Below, one piece after another: positions 39,752 to 53,000 of a stretch of 64,000 nucleotides of DNA. The DNA is from Monarcha castaneiventris obscurior. Lineage: Eukaryota > Chordata > Aves > Passeriformes > Monarchidae. Every line of letters starts with the position of its first letter. Within the stretch, counting starts at the first letter, position 1. The notes below the pieces were generated by a model. It worked only from the letters and a program-made list of their open reading frames with translations. It searched no databases and was not told the origin of the DNA. The translations under genes were made by a program, and so were the position numbers. Location of the stretch: NCBI GenBank assembly GCA_026261815.1, contig JAMPIT010000895.1, positions 124,001 through 188,000 on the forward strand, written 5' to 3'.

Positions 39752-42700
39752 GTAAAACAAGCAAATACTAAGATCATCGAGAAAATAGAAGAGGAATGGG
39801 AAAAGTTTGAATAAGTAAAGGAAAGCAGAAATTTGTAGGCATGATTTTCTGGATCTGTGTTTCTAGGCTGTGTTTAAGATAGTAGATTTTTTGGGGGGGT
39901 TTTTGACATTGAAAACATTTGCTCTTGTTTTGTTGTTGTATGTTTTCTTCCTTTTTTATCTTGCCTTTTTAAGACTGTCTATGTGGCCTTGCAGTGCACA
40001 GAGGACTGGCTACCCAAAAATAATTTTTGTTTATGGAGAAGACATCTTTACAAACATATTATGGGGTGGTATTTTCATTTTAACATGGAACAGGGAGCAA
40101 AAGCATGGGCAAACTAATCAGGAAGGCTGATCTTGTCCAGCCAGTGAAACCAGCAGTTTGTGCGTTCCTTTTGTCCTCATTTGGCCAAATTCTTCCATAT
40201 AAAATAGGAAATTATTTTGCTGAAGATCCATGCTGTAACAGAAATCTTGCTATGAATAAATCCTTCGAGGAATTTTCTTGTTTACTCAAGGAGTGAGAGC
40301 TCTACTTTTAGAAAAGCTTTCCCCTGCCTATTCCTTCCAAATGGAGTTTTATGCAAGGAAAGAAAACCTTTTTCCTTGCAGTTGAAGCAATAGGAAATGG
40401 CTGAAGGAATAAAATTGTCATGGGTTACCACTTACTGATGTCACTCTCCTCAAGCATTCAGCAGAGCAATCATTTTAGGGAGAAACAATCTGCAAGTAGC
40501 ACCATGTTTTCACTGGACTACGGCCTTGCCGCTTGTAATCTCTAGGTATGGTCTTTGGTTGGGAGGTCTATTGCCCTTGGTGGGTTTCAGTGGAGTCCAA
40601 CAGGCTACTTGCGTAGGCTTTCAGAGCATTCCAATCTTAGCCACATAATTATAATGTGCTTTGTCTTCTGGCCAGCCTGGGGAGAGTAGCTAGTATGAGT
40701 CATGGGGATTAGAACTTGATATTTCATAATAACATTGGTCGTTTGCAAACAAATTTCTCTCTTTCCCTCTTTCTCTGTCTCTCCCTTTGAATGGGCTGTC
40801 AACCAGTTTTTCTTTTCCTGAAGTGAAGAAGATAAAGAAGTCTGTCATCCCCTTCTCAGTCCCCAGTATGGGTGTGGAAATAATTGCATAAGTGGAAATC
40901 GTAATCACTGTAGGAGAGTGGAAAGGCCTCATCTAAGTGCGCGACGTGACTTTCTGCAATGCTTAAATGCAACAGAAGGAAATTGTATTGCTTTCTCAGC
41001 ATTTATTTAACTATTTGTAAAATTATATCCTTGGTCAGATGATTTCTAAATTAATAGCAGGAATGATCTTATAAAGTTTTAAACCCTCATTCTAAATAAT
41101 TATGCTGCTGTAAAGATGTCCTTTCTTCCCCTAATATAAAAAAACCTAAATGAAATATTGTGCATGCCAGGGTCTGAAATAACAAAATAGGATATTTCAA
41201 TTTCATCTTTAGTGAACAAATAGAAATATTTCTATCAGTAATTTTAAACTGCAGAGCAAATCTTTGTCCTCAAGGTTTTAACAGCCTCATTTTTCTTTCC
41301 AAAATAAAGCAAAGTGTGTTCTCAAGAAACCAGTCATTGAGACACGTGACTGATCAACATAGAAACCAGGCTAGCTTTAATTCAGGACTAATAAAAATTG
41401 TCAAAAATAACATGTAGTGCTAGCATTACCTGTTGTAATGTGTCTACCTGTAAGTCCACTCAAAACATGCCATACCAAATGGGATAAGACGACTAAGATT
41501 TATTTTCCACCTTTCATACATACTTTGATATGTGAACCATACTGACAAAGGTGCAACACTTCCTCTGGGATCCCTGGGGTATTTATTTTAGTCTGCTTCA
41601 AGGCAGAGCCTGACATGAGGCTTCGCAAGAGAGTTATTATGAGGAAGAGGAACAACATTTTTGGACAGGTGTTGAGTTGGCCACTGGCTGAAAGCACAGA
41701 TACCTAAATAAGAAAGATGAGACTACATATCAGTGACTGGGCAAAGCAATCTTTTGACCCAGTGTACTTTTTTTTTTCTTTTTTTTTTTAATGGCAGCTT
41801 TGCAATTGTGTTTATAAACCCACACCACAGGTTTGTGTGCTTCTTTCTGGTGCAGTGTCATCTCAGCTGGGGTCTTTCACAATTTCATCAGGAAAAAGGG
41901 AAACATTTCACTGGAGCCCAAGTCCTACATCAGCGGAAACAGCAGCTCTTGCTCGTGTTCATGAGGAGACAACATTTGTATGTTGCATTTCATGGGCCTT
42001 AGTTGTGCTGGAAGCATCATGGGGAGCTGGCCAGGTGATCCCACAAAAGGAGGAAGAAGCTATACACTCTTGGGGATTTGTGATTAGTGAAACCCAACTG
42101 AAATACAAATCACAGGCCAAATGCCATGTATAATAGATGCATTGTTTCTGGCAGGGCTTATCTTAGATGCACAACCCAGATATTGAAGATGTTTTTTCAA
42201 TTCTGATTTCTAATTCTTTTTCTTAGCTCAAATTTCCTTACATGGAAATCAGTCAAGTGGACTCCATGTGAGTGAATGCAAATTCTAGTCCTTTGGACTG
42301 TATGATTCTGTTTATTTCTGCTTCATGGTCTGCTCTGCAAAGCTCCTCACAGCTTCTTTGTTTCTGCTCCTGAGTGTGCTTTTATCAAATTTGCCTGCCA
42401 TATAAAAATGTGGTTTTTGTCTGGACCTAATCCAAAGGTCACTGAAGTCTGCAGGTTCACAAAACGTTCAGAGCCAGCTACCGCCAACACTGCTTCCATC
42501 CATGTTCTTTTCATGTAGCATGGTCTGCTTTTATAGTGCTGTTCTCTTTCACCAGTACTAAAACAAAACCTCCATCACGGCCGTGCAATCTATTTAATAT
42601 TCTTATTTTGATTTTCCTCTTTATACGTAACAGTTTTTCATAGCATTCCTTATCTTCCTGGGATGGTATATGAATCCAGTTAGTCTAATGATAAATTGCC

Positions 42701-44802
42701 AAGCACAAATGGAACTTTAGTTCTCAGTGTCACTGACTAATGTTTTGCTGCTTAAATAAATATTACTGTGAAAATATTTTTTAAGTCTGTACTAAAATAG
42801 ATGAGCTATGCTTTTCTGACAGCATTAAAAAAGTGGTCAATCCATTCTCTTGGATATGGGAAATCAGCATTCAGAGCGAATATTTAAGAATGTTTTGTTC
42901 ATCCTCATCATTAGACTTCATTGTTTTGAAACAGAATTGTAAAAACTTTGATTTAACTTCATTAAATGAGTAAAGTGAATTCTCCCATGCAAGATTTTTT
43001 CCCCCATCTTCGATCTTTGTATCTAATCTTAAGAACATAATATGCTCAATGTCTCACTTGGGGTTGCTGTTGAAGTTCCCTATTCATCATTTCACTCTTC
43101 ATCTCCCACCTGTTACAAGCCATCATTCAAAAATTCTGCACTTAAAACATTAAACAAGTGGACTCTACTTCCTTCTGCACCATTCAAAAGGAAGAGGCCA
43201 AACAAACCCATCTCCTGAACAGCCCTTCAGGGCTCTTGACATTTCCAATATTCCACAAGAGCTTCAAATTTTACAAGACACAGTGGGACAAAGAAAGGAT
43301 TGCCCCGTATGTCACAAGATCAGGTGGATACCCAGTGGGATGCCAGTACCACAGTGCCACACTGGCTGCTGGGAGCAAGATCAGTGCCAGCAACAGCTGT
43401 GTCCATCAGAGGACATCCAAAACAGCCTCACTGGGTCCAGAGACCTGAGATCTCCCCATGCTGAACCTGGATTTGCCTGTGGATCCCTGGGTTCCCACTA
43501 AAGTCTTCCCATTTTAAACAACCACCAGCTCAAGCTCTGGCATTTTAAAAACACTTCTACCCTTTTTTTCTGTGCACAAGTCTGCAAACCCCCAAACATT
43601 TTCATCTGCTTACTAGCCTTTAATTATATCAACTGCCAATAGGTTCTATTACTTGTCCCAAAAAAATGCTGGCTGTTGTGTAATTTTTTAACTGTGATTG
43701 ATGAAGCATATTTGTGTAACATTAGGTCATGTTTGTCAGAGTTTAACTTCTTATTTGGCAACTACACCATTAATTAGCAATATTGCTGATAACCTCTATT
43801 TTATATAACCAGCAAGCTCTTTTTCTGTATGAGCTGACAGTGGAAAACAAGAAAACGATATTTGCATGGTGCCACAAGTCTGGGTAAGAATGACCAGAGA
43901 AATACACACAACATTCTATGGGATTACTATCTGTTAAACATTCTTTATTTTTTGACAGGCATTATTTACTTAGGTGTTCTTATTGTGATTTCCCTCTTTT
44001 TTTTAGCATTACAGTACACTCCTTTACATCTCTTTTTCGAATGTTCTCTGACTTTGCAGTGAGGCCAGTAGCATATTCCTGAGGTTGCACATTTCCTGTT
44101 GCAATACCCCATTTTTTGTTTCTTACAACTCTTAAAAACTTCATCAGTATAGAATACAATTTTCCATATAACTTCCATCTAACTTATTTTATTTTTCCAA
44201 AGAATATATCTAAATATTTGGAAAAGCTAGAACTGTAGTGCCAGTGTTTTGGGGATAAAGAATATTCTTCTACCTGCTTCAGAACTTTGCATCTTCTTTT
44301 ACTTTAAATGGAGGTTCTTCTAGGATTTAGAGCTATGATACGAAGCTTCACAAAACGATAAACATTATACTAGGAGCTTATCTTTTACTGCCATTATGAA
44401 AATTCAGTTTTGGTCAAGATATAGCCCTTTGAAATACTACATTTCTATGGAGAAGTTCAGAATTTCTCTGTAGAAATTGGTTGTGGTTCACCAGTGAAAG
44501 CCTGCAGAGATGTGACTTCTCCCTGCCACAGCTTCCAGAGCACATCCAAGGACCTTGCAGCCCAAAGCATGCATGTGGTGTTCACCTTGACATTAGTCAT
44601 TCTTCACTGCACTTACAAACCTGAAATATGGGAAAAACACCAAGTCCATGTCTCAGAGGAGCTCTGTGAAACCAGGTTACAAATTACAATGAAGCACACA
44701 CATGCTGCAATGAAAGGCACTGTAAAGAGCTCTTGAGGATATGAATAACCCTACTTTCACACCACAGCTTCATCAGTGGAAAAGAAAGACAGCTTGGGTT
44801 GT

Positions 44803-45351
44803 TGTTGTGGTATAACTCCAGACAGTTTGTTCACCCACACACACCCTCAGTGGAGTCAGGAGGAGGATTGGAAAAATAGAACCCACGGGATTAGATAACA
44901 AGAGTTTAATAATTGAAACAAAATAATAATAATAGTGAAATGGAAGAGAACAAAAAGAGAGAGAAAAATAAAACCCAAGAGAAAAAAGTGATGTGCAATC
45001 CAGTTACTCACCACTCAATGAGCAATACTCAGCCTGCCCCCAAGCAGTGATCAGTGCTTCCTAGCCAGATCCCCCCAGTTAATGTACTTGGCATAATGTT
45101 CTATGGTACAGCATATCCCCTTGGCAGGCTGGGTCAGCTGTCCCAGCCATGCTCCCTCCCAGCTTCTTGTGCAGTTCCTCCCTGGCAGAGCAGGGGAAAC
45201 TGGAAACTCCTTGACTTGGGGTAAGCACTAGTTAGCAACAACCCAAACACCACTGTGTTATCAATGTTATTCTCAAAATGAATCCAAAAAACACAGCACT
45301 GTACCAGCTACTAGAAAGAAAATTAACTCTATCCCAGGTGGAACTTGGACA
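44803..45351 (-). mobile_element. Solo-type avian ERV LTR, near full length
   Basis: About 550 bp beginning TG and ending CA on the plus strand. It carries in order: TGGTATAACTCCAG, GAGTTTAATAATTGAAAC with an ATAATAATAATAG run (reverse of the poly(A)-signal and R region), GGCTGGGTCAGCTGTCCCAG, CCTCCCAGCTTCTTGTGCAG, CTTGACTTGGGGTAAGCACT, TAGTTAGCAACAACCC, and GAAAGAAAATTAACTCTATC. These are the landmarks of a widespread bird LTR family, and the same family is at 16783. No gag, pol or env sequence adjoins it. I could not see a clear target-site duplication, so the insertion is old. Confidence 0.85.
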
Positions 45352-48300
45352 TCCTTGCACTGAACAACAGAAACAAAAAGAAACAGAAAGAAGATAAAAT
45401 TGTGTGTTGTTACTCATTAATTGAGTACAGTCAGGTTTCTGCACTAAGAAAGAGCCCATAGAAAGGAAAAAAAAAAACACGAGCATGTGATCAAAGGTGA
45501 CATCCTAGGACATGTACACTGTCTTGCTGTTTCAAAGTACCTGGTCCTCATTCATTTTCTAACTGCTCAATTCTTAATAATGGTCTTTAACCTAATCTCT
45601 GTTACCTGTACCATGACTGATAGGTGAAGAAGAATGTCTTTGTAGATAAAGTGCTGACCTGGGACCTGGGAAGAGTGAGCTCCTTTTTGGACTCCACCAC
45701 ATGTTTGTAGGTGTTTGTAGTAGAAACCAAATCTATAAAATAAGTATAATTTTTAAAAATATATACATTTATACTTACAAATGGACAGTTTATTCACCTA
45801 ATGTCAGTCACATTTATTTGATATTCATTTCAAAACCTTTTGGGAAGTTCTTGTCTCTTATTCAGTATTTGTCAGTGTCAGCTGAGGCCTCTAGCTGTAA
45901 TTTCAAGAGCAACTTTGTGAGCTCACTGAAAATTAAGAAAGCTTTCTCAGAAAATACAGGGGTGTTCATGATGGCTGTGGCAATTTTTCTACAAGCAAAC
46001 CCCAAGCACTGCAAAAGCTCTGCTCAAAAAACGTATGAAGACAAGTAACTGGTCTTTTTATCCTGAGACGTACTTGAGGGGTTCAAAGTAAATTAGATGT
46101 GCAGTCATCAGTGGATTGATTACATGTACTAAGGGGCAAAACACACTAAGGACATTTGCAAGGGGCTGCCAGGTTTGGCTGCAAGCACTTGGGAACCTGC
46201 ATTGTCTGGCGTGAGAGAGAGGCAGGAGCCAAGCGGGATACGGCAGGAGGTGCAAGTGGCACTAGATGCCTTTATTCAGGAAGATAGATTTGTTCTGTGC
46301 TTCTAAGATAGGACTGCAAGCATTTATTATGGATCCTTTTGTGCATTGCTGATGCACCGACATAGAGTCTGCTGTGGCTTTTTGCTACAATAGTAAGGGT
46401 AGTCTTAAAATTTTGTCCCAGAATGTAACTCTTCATACTGGTGCAAAAGTTTTGCTAGTGAAAAAACATTGCAGTCCCAGAGATAAAATGATTTAAATTA
46501 ATATTGTAGACCTAAATTAAGAAAAAGTTTCTCCTGGTTTTCTTCCCCACAGTTTATCAATTCTAGCTGTAAGAATTAGAGCAAAAACGAGAAAGAGAGG
46601 AGTATGAACAAGGCAAGAACAGTTATGCAGAGATTAATTTACAGTCTGACTTTAAGCAAAATTCCCCAGTAGCTTCAGCTTGTGCTTAGAAATCAGACTT
46701 CTGACAGATATACCAGAAAGACTTTCTTGTAACTTGTGGCCCAGTGGTACTTAGGAGAATATTTTGTTCCCAAAAGCAATGGTATTAAATCACTGAGCCA
46801 GAAGATGTGTTTTGATTAGGTACACAGCCTTCCTCTGACAGCTTTGAAGACCTACAGTCTAGCAGATGGCAACATAACAAGCACAGTTGTGTTTCTCTTA
46901 GGTTGCCTAATAAATTCTGTGCCCTTGGTTTTGACTGTGTGAGATTTTCATGAACCACTATTTATTTTCTTTGTCTGGGGTTTTTGTCTAATTCCTTTTA
47001 CAAACTGTTCTTTATTTCTCCTCAGGTTCGTTGCTTGTTTGTGCAAGGACCATGGCCAGGAAGCCACCATTAGCTTCACTTAAGGCAGAGATGGAGCAGG
47101 TGGTGGCTGGGGTCACAGGCACAAAGTTGTTCCATAGCACTGCTCAAGTGTGGGGCACTGTCATCACTGCCCAGAGCTGAGCTCTTGGGTCAGCCTCCTG
47201 CAGCCTCAGCACTCACACTGGGCCCTGCTCTGCTTGCATGACTGCAGCAGGCATTTCAGGGTGCTCTGGTAGCAGTGCCTGCACACTAAGAATGATGGTG
47301 AATTACCTGTTGGTGGTGGATTCTGTGTGTGGATAGTGTTCTCTGGGTTTTGTTCTGGGTGTGGACAGGTTTTGTTAAATTTTCTTTGAACATCTGGGTC
47401 AACACAGGAGAATATCATCCCTACCTCTCTTTTTTTGAGTGACTAATACACGTTTAAGATTCAGTTGGTGGCCTTTGGTTGAATCCTGCAAATGGCAGAG
47501 AAGATGCAAGTGGTGTCACACTCTTTAAAAAATATAGGAAAGCCTTTTCAAAATGTTGAGAGGGTGACATTACTGAAATATACCTACAACAAGGAAAGCT
47601 GATAGATTCAAAGCTTCTCCATGATCTAGAAAATAAGGAAAAAAGGAAGCTCATCTCAAGGTTCCAGCACAGAATCAAATTCCAAGTAAATATTGTAATT
47701 ATTTTTATTGCAAAAGTATTGTTTTATTATGATTTTATTGTAAACAAGCATTTAAAAAAAATGAAACAGGAGGCCTTTTTCATGAGGTATACAGTACAGA
47801 AAGAAGAATGATTCATAGGAAGGGAAAAGCAGATAAACAGCAAGTGTTAATGTATCTGTCACATACACTAAACAAACATTCCCTTGCAAAGCAGTCACAG
47901 CAGTGCTGTGAGTTGCAGGAGAAAGAAGAAGTAGATGGTATCTTATCTTCAAATTTTAGTTTACAGCTCAGCACTGATGACAGGACTTCTCTTTGCTTAA
48001 ATAGATGAGCCAATAAAAACACATGTCCTGTTATTCACAGACTATCTATTGCAGCAGCTAGATAGTGTAATTTATTGATAAGAAGAAAATGTCTCTGATG
48101 GGAAAAATTCCTCTGTTGCTCCTTTTGGGAAAGAGCAGCAGGAGGACGTCACTGGTTAGGCAAAGGCACAGTTCTGTTGACTTCAGCACAAGCTCACTCA
48201 TGCCTCTGTGTCAGACCATTTTTGTTGTGACTTGATGGTACTGAGACACCTCTTGTCAGCCATTCTGAGGACTTATTGCTGTATTCCTTCACCTACACCT

Positions 48301-49929
48301 CCTCCTTCTGCACACCCTTTCTGCTTTACACACGCAGTGTTTGTAGGTGCAAAAAGGGCAGAAAGGAGGAGGTGTGCCAGCATAGAGCAGCACATCTTTT
48401 GTCTTTTGGGACACAACCTTGTCAGGAAGTGGTGGGGAGGTGCACCATGCCAGGAGACCCACTGGAGTGATTACACTTCTGGGAGAAATTATGCCTCTGT
48501 ACTTCCTCAATATGAAGTGGGGGCGTAAAGGTTTCCCTTACCCTGATCCTTGGGGCAGCCCAGCCTGTCTGGTGTCTACCATGCACAGCTGATTTTCCAC
48601 TTGCACACCTCTCCCCAAGGGCATGCTGAGGAAGCTGCCCTGAGCCTGCATAGGCCTCTGATAGGGAGAGCACAAAGGGCTCTTTTCCCATCCACTTCCA
48701 CCCAAAAGACAGGAGCACGATGGGCTGGTGTTTCTGAATACCTCATTGAAATCCTGTTTTAATTCTCCTAGAAATCAAGAAGCCTGGACTTGCCCCCAGA
48801 AAAACCAATGGCGAATCCCTACAGCTAATAAAGAGGAAAGAGCAATCCCTAAACAGGTGTCCATTTTCATTTCCAAAATGAAAGGTGCAAACTGCCTTTG
48901 ACAGTTTTTCAACTAAAACTAATACTCACTTCAACTTATGTCTGAATGATTTAAAATGCAGCAGCAACCCTTTGCTCTATTGTATTCAGACATCCAAGAT
49001 CCCAGCAAAATATTTATTTTGGATAGTCTCTATATCCAATTCCTCCTTTTATCAATAGAACAATATTTATAGAGGTCAGGCTGCCAACTTTGCCAGACAG
49101 ACGCCCTTTGCATTCAAAAGAAATCATGATTCATGGTAGGATCAGGATTTCAGCTGCAATTAAAACATTTCTTTGATAGACTGAAAGAGACAAGTCAATA
49201 AAGGAAAATTCTTGATAGCTGGAAAGGAATGTCTTCTTTGAGACTGCCAATATTCAGTTCTGATCCCTAATATCTTAATTGATGGATGAGATTTTTTTTC
49301 TTTATCTAATTATATGCCAGAGGCAACGTCTAAAAGAAATGGAAAGACAGCTACAAAAAGTGCTGTATGAAGGTGTCAGCTTCTTTTTGTTATCTCTTTG
49401 AGACCATTAATATCTTACAATGCATTTGTGCAGCACACAGGACAAAAGTGCACTGACCCAAACCTGTGATTGTCTAGATATTGCCTATAATTAGTATTAA
49501 GCACAGTAAGAACAATAGCAACAATGAAAAAAGTAGAGATAAACTTACAGACTTGTGGCTTGTTAGTTTTCAGTGCACCATCGTATCACGTACGAAAATA
49601 GAGTTACTTTAATAGTCACAGTGTGTGACACGGTAGGAAAAATATCCTCTATGTGGGATGACAAAAATCATAAGATCTATTGAACCTTGTTTTTCAGAGC
49701 TGTTACTCCTGGTCTTTACTGCAGATATCCCACAAAGTTATTTCTTGACTCTCACTGAAAATATGTAATATATTTTTCATCATGTACCCTTTTAATGATG
49801 ATTAAATATCACAACCCTACCTTTCAACTAATTGTAATGGCCTTGTTATTCTTGGTTTTGCGTGACTATGATTTCAAACTAATGATCATTAGTAGCAATA
49901 ATAGTGCTCTACCCTTTTATCATGCCTTA

Positions 49930-50060
49930 CATCTGTGGGACTCTATGTTAAAGCATTACTACGTGCATTACACCAATGCTTACACTGAGTCACAGAGGTT
50001 AATTAACTTAATAAAGATCTTAAAGCACGTCAGAGGCAGAATCAGGAAAAAGTAAAGTCA
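49930..50060 (-). mobile_element. MIR-like SINE fragment, highly diverged
   Basis: The order CACTGAGTCACAGAGGTTAA, TTAACTTAATAAAGATCTTA and CAGAGGCAGAATCAGG follows the reverse complement of the MIR core (tgaggcacagagaggttaa ... acttgccc ... ggcagagc). Divergence is high, and the boundaries are approximate. Confidence 0.5.
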
Positions 50061-53000
50061 CCCCTGCCCTCTGATCTCTCTGGCCTCGACAATGACCGTT
50101 CTTACTAAAGGGTTAGAGAGATTGCAAAGTGCTATTAATCTCTAAAAGCTGGACTTCTTTAGGAACAGATTATTTGTGTGGGAAGGAAAGAAGGGAATCA
50201 CTTTGTTGCTAACATAAAGCTGAAAGTGGGACCAATGGAAAGAAAAGCTCCTACTTCTCTGAATCACACTGCTTGAAGGCACTGGGTATCACAGACGGTA
50301 CTATTTGTTAAGGAATCTCAGGATGTCATGTTCTGAAAACCAACCTGAAGAGTGATGTACTGAAATTCAGTTCCCAAACAGTACAAAATCAGATTTCAAT
50401 GTCATTTTGCTAACCTCACTAAAGGCCCTCAATTGAGAACTTGGGAATAGGGCAGCTCTTAATATGCAGGCTGCCAAAAGATCGTGTTCATCTAACTTTT
50501 GCCCCAGAGAAGATTGCCACTTTTGGACCCTGTCCTAGTCAGCAGTGAATCACTGCTTGCTCAAACACAAAGCTGGATAAATTTTGTTGTTGTAGAGAGC
50601 AAGAAACTTGGAAACTTTCAAGTCTGATTACTACAGAAAAAAGGTATTTTCTGTGTCTCTCCTCTTCCCAACCACAATGCTGCTTTATTTTAATGTGAGA
50701 ACGTTTGATAGAAGCTGTTAATGCTGCTTCAGATTCTCATGGGATGGAGACTAGAATCAGTGAATTTAAAGTGGCAGTTTATGCTGATGGCTTATTAATA
50801 TGTATGATCTAGGAAGGACTTCAGATTTTGCTACAGTTTGAATCACTACTAATTTTATGGAATTTCTAATTGGAAAATTTTCTGGATTTAAAATGAGACG
50901 TAATAAATTTCAAACCCTGCCTATGCATATACCGGATAACACACTTGCCATTGAAGTTTTCCCATTTAAACTGAAATGCTAAGTTGTCCCAAACCTCAGC
51001 TTATGTATCACCTGTTTCTATTTAAAAGAGAAAATCATGATAGCAAAATATAAAATTAGTATAAAACATCTTGCTGTGCCTTACTTCATTTTAAAACATA
51101 ACCAAGGGTCAAATCCAGCTTATCTCACTTAGGTAGGGAGCCTCTTAGAAGTTAATAGCAGACTGTTATACTAAATTATATGTTATTGATCTGAATCTTT
51201 GATGATACAAGCAGAGACTGACACAGCTGTAATACAGCTCGAGCATGAGGGGTGGAAACACCATAAAATACATCTGAGTGGGCTGAACAGGACAATACTA
51301 ATAGGTATGAAGAAAAAGCATGTCCATCCTTTTTAAAAGTGCACCTGACTTGCACCTGTTTATTTCCTGTTGATGTCACAGAAGCACCTTGATGCTCAGC
51401 ATTTCAAAAACTCAGGCTTCTTTCTTGAAAACCTTTATAGGTTAAAAAAAATAGTGATGTGGTAATACAGCAGGTAGGAGCTGTGTTAGCACTTTGACAA
51501 AACACCCCATAACAAGACTATCAGGCTGTACATGTCATGCCTCAGTGCAGCAGTAGGTAGTCATTAGAAAGGTGCATTAGAACACTTGAATTATCATTCA
51601 TGAATCCGTGATGATAGGCAGTTTAGGAAAAAAGTAGATTTCACTTGTCCAAATATACTTTAATGGTGTCATCTCTGATCTTTCCAGTGTGAGTCTCTCA
51701 AAAAGAGGAGTAGAAATTGTTGGTCAAACTCAAAATACTTTTAAAAGGCTTTCAAGCATCAGAAAGTTATTTCTCTCTTTCTTTTCCATTTTTGGGCTCA
51801 TTAGGATAAAAGCTATTAAACCATGAAGTTGAAAATTTCTAATTCAGTGCTCTTGACGTTTCCAGAAGCAGAAGACATACACTCCATTTGTGAACATTCT
51901 TCCGGGAGATGTTCAGCTAAACTGCACTCCCTCAAGTACTAAGATAAACAGCCACAACATCTTTACTGTGGCTTTACCTGTAAAGACTATTTCTTAATTT
52001 GGTCTCCTAAGAAAAGATGTGGCATTGGCCTTATCTGCATGTATTTGGGTAACATCTTTAATTAGGTTTAAACTCCTCATTTCTTTCAACCAACTCTTGC
52101 AAATGTGTAGGAGACAGAAAGATCCTAAAGGTTAAATAAAACCTAGAAAACTGATAGAGGAGAAAGCCCTTCCCCTGAGTCTTCCCACAAAAGGACACAA
52201 CAATGTGAACCCCGCTGTTACTGAACACCAGAAGTACCAGACACCATCCATAATTCTTAATAAAACCACGTTCATCTGTTCTGCCAAATCTTCAATGTTT
52301 TAAGTGTCTCATGGAGAAAGTAAAATATATCTAGGAATCATGTTTGCTAGTGCACTAAAAATACTTCATTATATGAGCAAACCTTTCTTTTTTAGCACTG
52401 CATTATTTGTGTTAATGTAAACTAAATTTCAAAGGAACTGGCCTTGGGGTCAACTAAATATTTGGAGTATCACAGCTTTCATATTTGAGGAACACCAATG
52501 GAGTAAAGTGCTCCTTGGATATTTCTGTTTAACCTATTTTATGGAAGCAACAGGCCTGAGATTTAAGAGGGTATTCTAAACTGCATAAATTACAGTATGT
52601 GTAACAAACAAATAGAACATATAGAAGAAACAGAAGCATATTTTTATATGCTTATCTTATGGCCCATTTGAACAACAAGATACTAATTTTTCATTTCCCT
52701 TTTTGTGTCTTGCTTCCATATTTCTAACCTATTCTTTTTCTTTTTTTTTTTTGTATTGCATCATGCAAGAGTCTAACACTGAAACAGTGCATGGATTCCC
52801 ATATTCCCATGCACTGATTACCATTGGCTTCTTTCATTTTTAACTCATTTTCTTTGACTTACTAATAGCTTTTTCCAATCTGTGTCATTATAAAATGCAT
52901 AAAGTAATCAAAATTCTCTGCACACATTTCCTAGGCTGTTCACCTGGTTTAGACTAAGTCCAGTGACATTCTGGTGGCAATGATATTTAACTTTAATTTC

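Larger units (their letters stand above)
22435..44802. other. Intergenic DNA, no gene seen
   Basis: About 22 kb without a convincing gene. It contains a MIR-like fragment (25096-25240) and small tandem repeats (32450-32470, 37611-37664, 39710-39751). The longest antisense ORF is 33500-34054 (184 codons, no recognisable domain). A transcription-factor-motif-rich AT segment lies near 34.9-35.35 kb and might be a conserved non-coding element. GC-richer patches near 24.5-24.9, 30.4-31.4 and 36.9-37.2 kb hold short overlapping ORFs on both strands, which is typical of chance. Confidence 0.65.

Noticed and set aside
45640..45715. Possible MIR-type SINE start (GTGCTGACCTGGGACCTGGG)
   Set aside because: Too short and diverged to call by eye.
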